A DNA stretch of 64,000 bases, taken from Trichostrongylus colubriformis. Lineage: Eukaryota > Nematoda > Chromadorea > Rhabditida > Trichostrongylidae. Under the pieces are notes generated by a model that had not been told where the DNA came from, searched no databases, and saw nothing but the letters and a program-made list of their open reading frames with translations. Where the stretch lies: NCBI GenBank assembly GCA_963978905.1, contig OZ022256.1, positions 51,632,001 to 51,696,000 on the forward strand, in the 5' to 3' direction. The first letter of the stretch is position 1, and the number at the start of each line of letters is the position of its first letter. A program made the position numbers and the translations under genes. Shown here in pieces: positions 34,759 to 47,172 of this stretch.

Positions 34759-36070
34759 GATTGCACCCACTGCTTTGCTGGTCACATGCAGTTACACGAA
34801 TTTTCCGGCTTTCATGGCACACACTCGAGGCATTCGAGGAAGGGCTCACTTCTGATGAGCTATTTCTAACAACTGCATAGTTCTTCAAATGTTATCGGAA
34901 TGGAAATCAGCCTACATCACCATTCCCTTGTTTCTTTCTCTACCAGCTGCCTTTTTGTGTCTTGCAGTCGATATCTGTGGACTGCCTTAAGGCAATACTG
35001 ATCCTATTAATAGCGTTGTCTGTCGCGCTATGACGCTATAAAGCAATCGTCATCCATAATTCGATTGCAGGGGGGGATGCTGACGTCTTTCGAAACGTCT
35101 AACTTTTGCTATTTTCCACTACGTGCGCTACCAAGAACTCCAATCGATACATCGGTATATATGTGGGGAACGAAAACTGAATGTAGTGAAGCACTGTTGC
35201 CGTTTACGCATTTCTGAATCGTTCCATTGATTTCTTTTTATTTTGTGGTAGCAGAGCAGAGATGTGGCACTCCGTTATCACAATATACTGAGTTGTAGCC
35301 CTGAGTAGTCACTGCGTATGCGTTCAGATGTGTCCACGAACCTAAAAAATGTCAAATGTACGGCACACTCTAGTAAGATTATTGAAATCCCATATGCACA
35401 ATACATAGTATGTTTGTTTACCAGAAGAGATCGCTTGACATGGAATGAATTTCTCGAGGATATCAGGTTTTATTTAGTTCCCAGGGCGGCTCTACCTACT
35501 TACTGTACCGTGACTGCTTTTATCAGCTACCTCTGTGATTACTCGATTTGACAAAGATCGCCTGACATTAGTGCAAAAGACACAAACATTTCAGTGCGCG
35601 CTGGATAGTTTCCTCTTTTTTTGAAAAGCTGTCCAGTGTTTCTGACAGGATATGCTCATATATTGAAGAAAAACGTGAAAGAGAAGAAGGAAAGTACAAT
35701 AAAAGGTCCGTTTTAGGCTTCTAGAAAGGTTTGGCTGCGGTGTTTAGAATTTTTATGAATTAGACTTTGATGGAATTTTATAACAGAGATGTTTATAAAT
35801 GTTTAGATTTCGAAATATATAATTTAGCTGATCAATTTATCGTAAAAAATTTTATTTTTGCTTTCGTCTATTCGGCAGGCTATTTCAAAGTTGCCTTCAT
35901 TGAAGCAGAATAGTGTGATGATGCCAAGGGAGATCTGATAGCAAAAGCAGGGCCCGTAAGCCATTCCGACCTTTGCCTTAATATTCATACGAGTTTACAG
36001 ATACTTCAGCGCAAGTTTGGTCCTCGTAATTTTCCTATCATCTTCCTGTCCGGAACAATATCTATTTATG
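34759..36070. other. Intergenic DNA without a recognisable gene
   Basis: Nothing coding or repeated was recognised. Confidence 0.3.
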
Positions 36071-36152
36071 TGTGTTACTGTATAGGTGGCTACTTGTTAC
36101 TATACATTTCTGTGTGTTACTGTATAAGTGGCTGCTTGTTACTATACATTTT
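36071..36152 (+). repeat. 42-bp tandem duplication
   Basis: TGTGTTACTGTATA(G/A)GTGGCT starts at 36071 and 36113. Each unit continues CTTGTTACTATACATTT. There are few differences, so this is a recent duplication. Confidence 0.88.
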
Positions 36153-36352
36153 TCTGACTTATTTTTGCTGAGGGCTCAAATTATTCTTAACATCTGTCGT
36201 AAGATAAGAGTTGTGTCGCGCACTTCACTGATGAAAAATTCTGAGAAAAATCATAATAGCTGTTTCATTATATAATGCTCTCCCAAGTCTGTTTTCGGAG
36301 GTGGAGAGTCCGCTTCACTCTTGATAATAAATGATAACAGAGTGGGAGTGAC

Positions 36353-36589
36353 GGGTATGTACCCTTATGTCAAGATTTCGCACCGCGGCTTGTCACAAGC
36401 GTAGCAATGCACGAGCCATAGAGGCCATGTTGTTGGGTCTCGAAGCGATGAAAGTCAACTGTGTATCGCGCCCCTAGCATAACCGTGTAATCGTTCCGAG
36501 ACCCAGCTACCGCAACGCGTATAGCTCGCACTCACTGCGTCGCACGCCGCTCGTCGTCGTGCGAAGTCTTGACATAAGGGTGCGCACCC
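36353..36589. mobile_element. MITE family E (237 bp)
   Basis: GGGTATGTACCCTTATGTCA (continuing AGATTTCGCAC) at the left is matched inverted at the right (GTGCGAAGTCTTGACATAAG, then GGTGCGCACCC). GAGTGA is found immediately outside both ends. An inner palindrome TGGGTCTCG/CGAGACCCA is also present. A partial relative lies at 59400-59465 (GCGTCGC.CGCCGC block). Confidence 0.75.
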
Positions 36590-37589
36590 AGAGTGATGAC
36601 ATGGAAGCTTTCAATCACTCAGCCTTCTTGATTGTCAGCTGGCAAACGTTAGTAAGTGGTTTTGAATGAAAAACTGCAAATCTTTGGGGAGCAGAGGAAG
36701 TTACCGGCTCAGAATAGCCCAGCCATCGATCACTCTGAACATTTTTCATAAGTGCACTGGACTGTTTTTATGAACAGAAGCCACATTTTTTTCTCGCGCG
36801 CATAGTAGCTCAACAAGTAGGCTTTTGGATCTCGAAAGCTTCGAAAAAAATAACCATGGTAATTTTGAGGGCAAAAAAGGAAGTTTACGCACAAATTTCT
36901 CATGCTTACAAGCCGAATCAGCTATGAAAAATATGACAGTGGCTATACAGATGGTGAACATAGAGATCACCTCCTTGAGCAGTTGTGCTCGATGACAGAC
37001 ATCTTCCCAGAACCTTTTTGAATTTTCAAAGCATTTGGTTTTTTAGCTGGTTACGGGAAGAACATGCATCTCTGATCATACTTGCCCATTATGTCTTCGG
37101 CCAAAACTCTTTTGTCATAACTTTTTTTCTACTTGACCAAATTTGACAAAATTTTAATGTGTGGTGCCTGAACCTATTGCCAACATTTCTTTCTACTTGA
37201 GTGCCGCTTGACACTTTTCATGGTTTTTTACAAGAATTTACTACAAGACCACCCAGAAAAAAGTAAAAGGCTTGGTCAAGGGGAACGGCTTTCCTTACAA
37301 AAACAAAACGAGCAAGCCTCAGAGAACATTAATATATTGTAGAAAGACCACGACTTTTGATGACAGCGGCACAGCGGGACGGCATAGCGATGGCACTCCA
37401 AAAACAAAAAGTTTCATATAACCGCGTAACCTATACCGTTGAGCGTCAGAATAGTATATTACGTATGCAGTGTATCCAAGTACAACATACTAAAATTTCT
37501 CTTAGATCGGTGCAGTTACAAAAAAATTACAAGTGAAAAACCCCAAGTGAAAGACCATTTCGCCGAAGACTTTTGAGCGCTACTGTATG
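36590..37589. other. Intergenic DNA without a recognisable gene
   Basis: No coding or repeat signal was recognised. Confidence 0.3.
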
Positions 37590-37591
37590 TA

Positions 37592-38627
37592 TTGGGTCAT
37601 TCCATAAGTAGTGTCGTTTTTTTTCAAGCAAAAATTTTTGCCATAAAATCACACGTTTTTGCAGCATTTCATGTATCATTCGAAAGGAAATTTTCTGCTC
37701 TACAAAATGACATGTTCAGTTTTTGAGTATGTTAGAATGGCGCCGACATTTAGACTGGCGAAGAGGTAGGTCTAGCCGACGAAAACTGGCCAAACCGGCA
37801 ATCAATTGAAACATTATATTTCACTTCAGGAAAATCGACCAATCATGTGTCGCGTACTTACTCCTGACCTCTTCTACAATTTTCAATATTTAGTTGATCA
37901 AGAAGTCGTGTCGTTCTTTTTCTAAATTTTTTTTTCAAAAGCACCCACACTTATTCAAAATAAAATTTTTTTCGTTCAAACTCCTTGCTCACAATTGTTT
38001 CATGAACCACTTTGAAGAACGTTTTCTGCTGTATCGAAAACATCTTTCTAGTTCCTTTTGGCTGCGATTCAGATTGAGTTTTAATACCATGTGATAGGGG
38101 TCTAGTTGACATTTTTCGCAATTTATTTTCTCCAAAGAAAGTTAAGGAATCCGGTCAGTGATATTTCCCTGTTCCCACCCCACACCCTGTTCTTAACATT
38201 TCACCACTCTTTCAACTGATTGGTTGAGAAAATTTTCTTGCCTTGGTTCGAAGAAATTGTCTAAAATCACCGAGTTGTGGAGGAAAAACTAAATGTGGAG
38301 AAAGAACGACACGACTTCTTGATCAACTAAATATTGGAATTTGTAGAAGAGGTCTGGACTAAGTACGCGACACATGACTGGTTGATTTTCCTAAAGTGAA
38401 ATATAGTGTTTCAATTGATTGCCGGTTTGGCCAATTTTTGTCGGCTGGACCTACCTCTTCGCCAACTTAAATCTCGACGCCATACTAACGTACTCAGAAA
38501 CTATACATGTAATTTTTTAGAGCAGAAAATTTCCTTTCGAATGATACATGACATGCTGCAAAAACTTGTGATTTTATGTCAAAAATTTTGCTTGGAAAAA
38601 AACGACACTACTTATGGAATGACCCAA
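37592..38627. mobile_element. Foldback element with about 330-bp arms and TA duplication (mariner-like)
   Basis: Ends TTGGGTCATTCCATAAGTAG and its complement are flanked by TA at 37590-37591 and 38628-38629. The arms (37592-37930 and about 38295-38627) are near mirror copies through GTGTCGTT, GACATGTTCAG, CGGCAATCAATTGA and CTTCTTGATCAACTAAATAT. The TA duplication and end style fit the Tc1/mariner superfamily. No transposase is present. Another diverged arm is at 10515-10700. Confidence 0.82.
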
Positions 38628-38629
38628 TA

Positions 38630-40097
38630 TATTACAATAACCGGTTCATTGCTTTGTTCGCAACGATCAAAGGGTGGGGTCTGTAGGTGGGAGGGGTGAG
38701 TGGGATAAAAGCAACTTGTCAGCTTGACTTGATGACTTGACTGCCTTTTGTCTCGCAGTGTCGTGAGAAGGGAAGAAATCAGGTAAAAGCAAGTGTCAGC
38801 CCAATTGTTGCTGGACGTGGTGCGTGTGACACCGCTCCCAGTGTTTCGGTCTGACAATGAGGATGATGATATCCTCAAACAGTGCCCAATCAAGCCTTCC
38901 AATGTCTTCATCCATTCAGGACCAGTAAGGTGATCTCACTTGGGAGAATAAATACATCAAAACTTGTGGTGGCCCCTCAATTACAGCGGTTTCTCCTCAT
39001 TGCTTAGGCCAACCCGGTTACAAACCCCATCCACTGCGATTTTGAAGGGAAACTGGGTGCTTGGCACATTCCAACAAAGATATGGTCACTGGCAAATATT
39101 TTGTTTTATTTATTCACTCATCTAATTGTAAGCAACCGATGTGACCGTTGCCTGTGAAAACGAACTGAGGAATATGCTTGTTAGAGTTAAATCCCCTTAC
39201 CAAGTAAGGTTTGTGAGAAACTCGTTCAGATTCTTCTCAAGTGCGGTGACACTTTCTGATCGATAGGTGTTTCTTGAATGCGGTTTCTCGAATGGCTGTC
39301 TCTACAGTTTCCCAAATAGGCCTAAGATGACAATAATAAAAGGGCAAAACTAGATACTTCTTCTTTCGCCCATGAAATGAAGTCGAATAACTAATTAAGC
39401 GAGCCATATAAGTATACCCACATATAGCCACATAACTATGTATAAATGATGCATTCTAAAAGTAACCCTGTATGATGAATATGCGAGGTGATGTCCTCGT
39501 GGGTGTTGACAGTTCCCAACAAGTCGCCAATAATCAGTGCTCAAACATCGACTAATTGGGGCCCGTACGAATCTCGGGCATTCTACTTAATTGAATGAAG
39601 ATCTTATTAATTATGAGAGAGGGGTCAGATTTTTCGTATTAGCGGTGGCTTTCTTTCGTACAGCTGTCACATAGGATTCTTTCAAATGTGGGACAATATC
39701 CTGATTTGGGACGTTCATGGGGCGAGGTTCACCCTATTAGGCATTAACTTGCTGGTTTGTCGATCACTTTTCGTTTTCACAAGAGCTGCTCCAGTCTTTC
39801 CTGTTTCTTGTGCTATGTTACGCTTTGGCCCGGTGGATGGTGCATACTATGTTTTGATTCACAATCGCATGATCGTGCGAGATTTTGCCGGCCGTTTTTC
39901 GTAATTTTTCAAACCTCAAAACTTTCAGTAGCAGTGAGGAGAACAATTTAACTGTTCATGGAGAGATATAGCCTCTGTCAAAGAGAAATAAGGCCTCAGA
40001 TGTCTTTTCTGAGTACGAGATTCTTGTAAAGTGCACACTATAGCTGATTGTTTGCCCCCCTCCCGTCACTTCTCTGTCAGTGATGTCGTTTTATCTG
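38630..40097. other. Intergenic DNA without a recognisable gene
   Basis: No supported feature. Confidence 0.3.
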
Positions 40098-40524
40098 AAG
40101 GAATGGTCTACGGAAGGATAAGTTTCCTCTGTTACCCATATATTCATGTTGTATTTGAATGAGGGCTGCATGCATAGTTCCACGCGGAAACGTGAATCCG
40201 GCCACCATACGGCTCCCCAAAGTCTCGGGTGGGTGGGCGGGGCCTCCGAGCTGGTGCCCACCCCGTCGTCCGCCGCGGTCACATTAGCATTGTAGGAACG
40301 GAAAGTTACGTAAATAGTCCCACTCTCCGTTCCCAACCTCGGCGAACGATGGGACAGGGTCCTTACTCGGAGGCCCCGCCCACTCGGACGAGAATTGGGG
40401 AGGCTGTATCTTAGTCGTGTCCTCATTTCTTTCGCGTTAAACTTTGCACGTGGCCCTTATCAGGCAAATACAACATAAATATATGGGTAACAAAGAAACT
40501 CATTCTCCCGTGGGCGATTCCTTT
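40098..40524. mobile_element. MITE family A, copy 2
   Basis: The left arm begins GAAGGAATGGTCTACGG and the right arm ends GGGCGATTCCTTT. Both arms carry CTGTTACCCATATAT / ATATATGGGTAACA, GCATAGTTCCACGCG / CGCGTTAAACTTTG and GGGCGGGGCCTCCGAG / CTCGGAGGCCCCGCCC. The middle has GTCGTCCGCCGCGG. This is the most complete member of the family in the window. Confidence 0.8.
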
Positions 40525-40647
40525 AAAGACACCAGGAGGGGTAATTTTGGCTTACGGTAGAACAGACGTAGTGTGGACGAGCTAGAGTGGCCGCCATTGC
40601 ACAAACTCGCCAATTTGACGCCTTGGCATGGTGCCAAAAGAAGATGG
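40525..40647 (+). repeat. Dispersed repeat F, copy 1
   Basis: AAAGACACCAG(G/A)AGGGG through GGCATGGTGCCAAAAGAAGA is repeated in reverse orientation at 63400-63522 with few differences. It abuts the end of the MITE at 40524. The sequence is about 120 bp and its class is unknown. Confidence 0.8.
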
Positions 40648-40720
40648 TTCTAATACAGATTTGTTTTTTCCTTTTAGTTTTCACTTTGTTCTTTCTTATA
40701 TTGTTTCTAGATGTACTTAC

Positions 40721-40939
40721 GGGTCAAATAAAGTCGGGAAGGGGGGGAGAGGCAAAATTTTTACCCACGTCAAAGCTTCTTTCCCTTCCTAGGGTTAGGC
40801 TGAAGCTGATGAGACCTATGCTTTGACAGATGCTTTTTAATGTGGGAGGAGGGAATATCAATTTTAGCCTAAGCCTAGTAAGGGAAAGGAGTATCGACGT
40901 CGACGCAAAGTTGCGTCTCCCCCCGACTTTATTTGACCC
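40721..40939. mobile_element. MITE family C, intact copy (219 bp)
   Basis: GGGTCAAATAAAGTCGGG at the left is perfectly inverted at the right (CCCGACTTTATTTGACCC). The body has CTAGGGTTAGGCTGAAGCTG and TTTTAGCCTAAGCCTAG as imperfect inverted blocks. An older copy (11911-12651) carries a nested element. Confidence 0.82.
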
Positions 40940-42490
40940 TTCTGAGATTTTCAGGTATAGAAATGCACAATTAAGAAGATCCATAAGTAAACAAGTAAAA
41001 TATGTCACTAGAAAACAGTCCAAAGAGGAAATAATTCAAAAATAAGGTTACATCAGGCCGAAGACAAGCTTCAAAATGAACGAAGCGTGGCTCGGCCACG
41101 GAAGCTTGCAGTTCGGACGGAAGCGCGCCCCGGGGCCAAATACCGTCTCACGGCGCGTTTTTCAACGCTGGTTTCGTTACACATTGTATCTACCGAACCC
41201 ATATGTTTGTTTTCAGACGCATTGTTTTCGTAAACGTTATTCCGCCCTTGCCCCCCTCCCGGTGCCTTTAAGCAAGGCCTTTGCACTTCTCGCCTCTCGC
41301 GATTTACCCCTTCCACCTAATCAACTTTTATGGCAGAGTATCGCTACCACGTTTCGCAGGCTCGCAGGGCCCCGATCAACGACAGTGAAGCATCACGGCG
41401 GGAAACACGTCCACCGCTAATAGTAGCGGGTAAAACCAAAATGCGGATTTTTGGTTATATCCTTTCTTTTTTTGCCTGATTAACATATTAACGACTTCTA
41501 AGATGTTATTAGAATCGTGTAGCAAGTGAAGGTGATCCAGCTGCTATGATGAGCAGATGGTAAGCAGTTATGAGAAATACAGTCGCTGACGTTGAATCTT
41601 TGTTAATTTTTCGAACGTCAAAAATTTGAGAACGGCTGTTTCTGTTGGCAAAGTCCTTCTTCTATTCAAGAATTCAAGACTGTGAGACCAACCAAGGCGA
41701 ACTGGGTCCATTCGCTCAGTGGAGTACCACCAGGCTTGTCAAGAAAGTTAGGGACGTCGACTCTTATACATTCTCTATCGCTAACCTAATGGGGCAAACG
41801 CGTACGTTTTCGAAGTCTAGATTGACTTTCATTCAAACCAGGACTGCCGGAGCACTTATTATGTTGTCCAGCGGTTTATCCAATCCTCCTATATGTACCT
41901 ATCTATGATTTTTTACGAGTTTTTTCAACGAATTTTTATGAGTGCCAAGTTTTTAGTCATCCTCTCTCTCTTGCCTTATCTTCGTGAGCAGATCTAGAGG
42001 AACCAGATATGAGCTGAGGTGCTCCTCATTTTTCTTCCTCCAAAAACAAACAACGAATGGCTTTACCCCTCACTATCGCTTCTTATTTTTTGTAGGCCCA
42101 TGGGAACAACGCTCATCTAAACGCTCTGGGGATCATGCCCATGTCATGGCCCAAAGTTTGTGGAAACCTTCAACTGTCAACATTCCAACCTCTACCTCTC
42201 ATGTGGTCACATCACTGTCATTCGTTATGTGTGAGGACTGGATGGGCGACACCTCCCCCTAGGGCTTACAGGCTCCTCCCTTTTCGATTCCCCTTGCCAA
42301 TTCTGTTCTTAGCCTGTCGCCGCCACCACAACCGGGATTGACTACTTGATATAAAGGTGATGTTTTCAAAAGTTTGTGAAAACGCCTCGAAGCTCGTCTA
42401 GGAGACTAAATTGGGCAACGCCTTTTGTTCCCCCTGACATTTGACCTGGTATAAAATGGGTTGAGGGATTTGTTCCTACCGCTTTGTTAT
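40940..42490. other. Intergenic DNA without a recognisable gene
   Basis: Moderately GC-rich near 41080-41400 but without splice context or motifs. No supported gene. Confidence 0.3.
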
Positions 42491-43268
42491 TCTCTGTGTT
42501 TCGCAACGTCCTCTTCACCTTTCGATGAAGCTTACAAATGTGTTCGATAGAGCGTTTTTGGCTCTACAAAACAATTCCTCTTGCTTTTGATCGTTTGATT
42601 GTTTGTTATGTTTAAGGTTCGAAAATGGGGTAGTTTGTAGGAAACAATCTGCACTTTTGGCGCATAGAGATCCAAAAAAGCTGACCTTTTCCACGTCAGA
42701 TGGAATTAAATGAGGGGAAAAAGCCATAACTGATCGATTTACTGTTAAATACGCGATTGAGGGTTTTCTTGTACAATAAATGTGTTTGGTAAAATCTCGA
42801 TTTTTGACCAAAAAAGGGCGGATGGATTTTTACTGAGTACCCCATTTCTAAGCCTCAGGAATATCAAACCGTAAGATTCAGAAGACTAGTGACAACATCT
42901 TGTAGAGCAAGAAAAGTTCTATCGGATGCGTGTATGAAAGCTCTTCAATCTCGATGGTAGGCGAGGAAGAGAATATACCGGAAGTGCACACTTTTGCTGA
43001 GTTCTGAATTTGTAAGCCTCGAAAACAACAAGCAGTTTGGCTATTCGAATAGAAGGCAGTACCATTCTGTAGAGCTAACAAAGCTCTACCGAGAGCATAC
43101 GCGCATACTTTTTTGCTTTTTGTCTTCAGATTACCTCATTTTTGAACCTCTTGGATGTTAAGCTATCGAAAGCATCGAAAACAAATAGCAAGGTTTTGTA
43201 GGGCAGAAGAAATTCTATCAAACACATATATAAACTACGTGGTGAAGAGAACGTTGCGAAACACAGAA
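42491..43268. mobile_element. Inverted-repeat family G, long copy
   Basis: TCTCTGTGTTTCGCAACGTC with CTCTTCACC at the left is inverted at the right (GGTGAAGAGAACGTTGCGAA, then ACACAGA). The interior repeats a module of TGTAG(A/G)GC..AAG, TCTATC and a CGTGTAT-like tail near 42550 (inverted), 42900, 43067 and 43198. Fragments lie at 17232-17530 and 18318-18412. Confidence 0.65.
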
Positions 43269-45422
43269 AATGAAAAAAAAAAACCGGCTGGAACAGAGAT
43301 CCTCAACCCAATCTTCTTCAATTTTGGATATCCCTACAGTGAATTGTTTCCGACACACAATTGGTGTATCCATTTAGAGGTAATGAGTCAAATGGAAGAA
43401 TAAATGTCTACACAAACCTTATACTCCTTTTCGTCTCCTTCATCCTTCTAACTAACTTCTGTGAGTTCTTCTTGCGAGCGTAGCGAATCTATCTCACTAT
43501 AGCGAGGTAACCGCATATGGCGGTTGTCTGCTTCGGAGATTTCCATTTCTAATGTTCGATAACTACATTTCAATGTAATGAACAACCTCTTTTTTACATA
43601 CATTATGCACTTTTCCCTCAACTGTTTATGAAAGATCTAACCGACTTCTATGAATGCTTTCAATGAAAGTCCTTAAAGCCATTCTTATAATCCTTTAATT
43701 TGACCGAAGTTTTCCCCGCAGTGCTAATTTTATTCTCTTTTTTTATCCGTAAGTTATAGAAAAGATACCTAAAGGAAGATGTTACTTTTTTTGATTTTCT
43801 ACAGGTTTTGGGCTGCCGAGTGTTGAAAACCGCCGTGCCGTCTGTCGGATAATGCGTAGCGAGACACGCGCGTCGCTACCTCATGGATTGACGATAGAAT
43901 CGTTCGTCTGTCGAAAAAATTTGCCATAAGACATCGGCTCCTTCATAGCCACCACAGATCCATGAAGCTTTATTTCTTAGAGTTTTGAGGGCAATAGAGA
44001 ATGGATCCATTTGCTGTGAGGCGCGCAATAAGTTCTCCAACAAGACCCTACGGTGTGATCTCCGCATACAGGCTCCTCACACAACTGAACACCTCATTCA
44101 ACCACGTATCACTGCTCCAAGCACAAATCCACCTACCTCCAATCGATAAACAGTACTATAGTAGACCAAAAAACTCGTCCGCATAAAGATTAATGGAGGA
44201 CATACGAATTTCATTGCCCAAATCAACTTCGTTTTTCGTCACTGCCCTTTTGAGCACTTCATTATTCGTTACTCACAGGCGGCCAGAATTGCTCTTACTG
44301 CCTTCAATAGGTTTTCATTATTAGTCCACCCATGGGTGTTGCACGTTTTTTGAAAATGCAGTGCCCTTGTCAAAAGTTGTTTTCCTTTTGACGAAAATCG
44401 TTCATGTCATTATTGCCATTCATGTACTTCGGCAGTACTTTTCCGAAAATAGCCGGCAGTTGCCATTCAATGCAATTTGTAGAGAGTGCACGACTTGGAA
44501 CCATTCTCTGTTGTTGAAATCACTCCAAATATTCAAGAAAATTCTAGGGAGCTTTTTTTCAGACAAGCTCAATGACTTCTAGATGAAAATGAACATGGGT
44601 TGTATCGTCTTCTATCTACGTTGAGTCCAGTTTTGATAATCTTTTTTCTAGGAAACGCATATATTCTGATCTAGTTCAGAAAAAAATCAAAAAAATGCCT
44701 GTTTCACTCCGTCTTTATATTTAGTCCTCGCGCAGTCTCGTGGATTTTACGAAGGAGGAAAAGTTCGAAGGATTGGCCAAGTGTCCCCTTTGGAGTTGCG
44801 CCATGTACATTATATCCGTTCATAATCGCAGGAAAGTTTTGATGCAAATATGAGCCCTACAGTAACTCGCGAGTAGTTTAATTTTATTTTGGTCCTACTA
44901 GTTAGCTAGTAACTCTGAGCGATCATGAAAGCGGTCAACCAGCTGAAAACTGACCTACAGGAGACATAGTCCCACATTTGCTTTAGTGCTGGGTGGTCCC
45001 TCCCCTTATTGCGGTCCCTAGAAATTATTGTGAGGATCTTGACACTTTTGTTATTTTTCTAAGATTACTTATAGCTCAGAGTTGAAAAACTAAGGATAAA
45101 GCTCTTGTACTCGGAAGCCGTTCGCTGCCGGTTATCTAGAGTTCGGCCTCAGCACCAACCGTCGAGCTGCCACTAATCTGTCACGTCTTAATTGAATGCC
45201 ATTCACCAACGGCGATTTAATCGGAAAGCCGCTTTTTTCATTACCGCCAACATGCCCAGCGATAGCAAACTATAATGGTTGTTTATTTGCTTATGTTTTC
45301 CCTGGTTAGCAAATGTTCTGAGAATTTGAGCTGGAAGCACCACTCGAATGTTTTCCGGAGCATTAACTACGCAGCAATGTATTGCCCTTAGAATATGAAA
45401 TTTGAAAATAGCAGGTTCAATA
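43269..45422. other. Intergenic DNA without a recognisable gene
   Basis: No supported coding, RNA or repeat feature. Confidence 0.3.
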
Positions 45423-45424
45423 TA

Positions 45425-46248
45425 CCCTAAAGTCTGATAGATAAGTCCGCCCGCACGCGGTGTCGCGCGCGGCACAGGCAGCCGCAGCCTTCAAAGAACC
45501 AGAGATGAAAGAAATTGAGGAAGCTAAGATCTGTGCATTATTAATAACTAGTTTATATTGTAACGTATATTGTATTTGTCAAAATAAAAGCGTCAATGGA
45601 GGTTTCAGTGCAAGGATGGTTTTGGCGATGAAATAGCGGTTGGATAACAACTTCTCCTTATTCCTGCTATGATGATGATGCACAAAGCCTGCAAAACGCG
45701 CTTCTGCTTGCCGCGTCAAGTTTTTGCACCTGATGTAAGCCCGTCTTCTGGTCCATCAGAAGTGCCTGAACAACTTATCAGCAGTACACGGGAGGAGTGA
45801 TAAAATTGACCCAACAAAAGCCAAATATACCAAAACGGCATCAGGAAAACGATAATGAGCTACGGAGAGGTAGCTGCTTTATTTTGCGACAGTTTCTACT
45901 CAGTTTTTGAGGAAGCGATTGTCAGCAGCTTCTGAAGGGCCTTGAACCAACTGTCACTGTTAGATGAGATGAGTGAGAGTTTTTATGTCATGAATGTTTG
46001 CGACGATGAAATGGAGATTGCGTAGAAAATTCAAGATGAATGATCATTGTTACATGGGTTAAACGAAGATTTTGATATGTGGTACTTTTAGATATTAGAA
46101 ATAAAGTTGAATAATTAGTTTCTACAATTCTGCCGTTTTTAGTAATAAAGGGTGCATCGCGATCCCGTGTTTTTGAAGACTGCGCCTGTGTTCGCCGCTG
46201 CGGCGCGCGACACCGCGTGCGGGCGGACTTATCTATCAGACTTTAGGG
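45425..46248. mobile_element. 824-bp element with 46-bp perfect terminal inverted repeats
   Basis: From CCCTAAAGTCTGATAGATAA through GTGTCGCGCGC the two ends are identical in inverted orientation (46 bp, no mismatch). TA lies outside both ends (45423-45424, 46249-46250). The interior is AT-rich with no transposase frame. A TA duplication would suit Tc1/mariner, although the CCCTAAAG end is not one I recognise. Perfect ends suggest recent activity. Confidence 0.85.
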
Positions 46249-46628
46249 TAAATGATGTCACTCACTTCAGTCTTTGTAACTGATTGGTGGAAGTTTTCTC
46301 CATCATGAAATGCTAAGCGCAGACCATGAGGCGGGGCTTGTCAAAAGCGATGCCTCCTCCGAACCTCAGGGTCGTGCCTTTCACCGAGAACTACGCCATA
46401 TATAGTCTTCTCAGACCACTAGTCTTCATTTAGATTATTCACTTTGAGACTTCCTCACTATGTGCTCACATTATCTCTGCCACTGTCTTCAAGCTAAAAT
46501 TAGAGACTGCTCTTCCAGTGTGGTTCTATTTTTACTTCCATTTTTATGTCGTGGCGTAGAAATCAGTAAAAGTAGAGAAAAAACAGAAAAAAGGCAAAAA
46601 AATAGGAAAGTGGGATATGCATTTAGAG

Positions 46629-47172
46629 ACAGCATTAGGAGTAATGTGGTAATGGGGAAATCCCTACAAGAAATCACTCACATGGTAGTCCCGGGCCTAA
46701 GAAGGCTACCTGTGGTGAAATCCCGGTGAAAAAGCGTCCCTCCGAGCTGTAGAAATGCCGCGGAACGCCGCAACCGCCCATCTGTCCCGCCTCTTGATAA
46801 GTCGATGCCGCCTCCGATGGCGTAATTCCTGATTGACTGGGGTGGGAGCGGCCAAGGAGATGCCGTAGGATCGGAGGTTTAGCGGCTCGCTTTCGCAGTT
46901 TTAGCTTGAAACTCACTCCAAAAAACAGATGCTGTCGTATTTCCAAACATCGCCTTGTGTTTACTTGACAACATGCCAATGGAAAACTAGATCAGACTAC
47001 CCGCCTCTTGACGGACAGGTCGTCCGCGCCTAGAACCAACGATGGGAAGAGGATCCTATTTCGCGGATTTTTGGCCATTTCCTTCCGTTTTTTCTCCACT
47101 GTCCTGTTACTAGGCCTGTTTTCATATGCACTACTTCTTTTACTTTTCGTCCGACTTTCCCTTAACGCTGCC
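46629..47172. mobile_element. Family B non-autonomous DNA transposon, copy 2
   Basis: ACAGCATTAGGAG at the left and CTTAACGCTGC at the right. It is collinear with 11993-12521 over its whole length. It is flanked by TTTAGAG / TTTAAAG, a near-identical 7-bp pair. The size agrees with the 7-bp duplication seen for copy 1. Confidence 0.72.
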
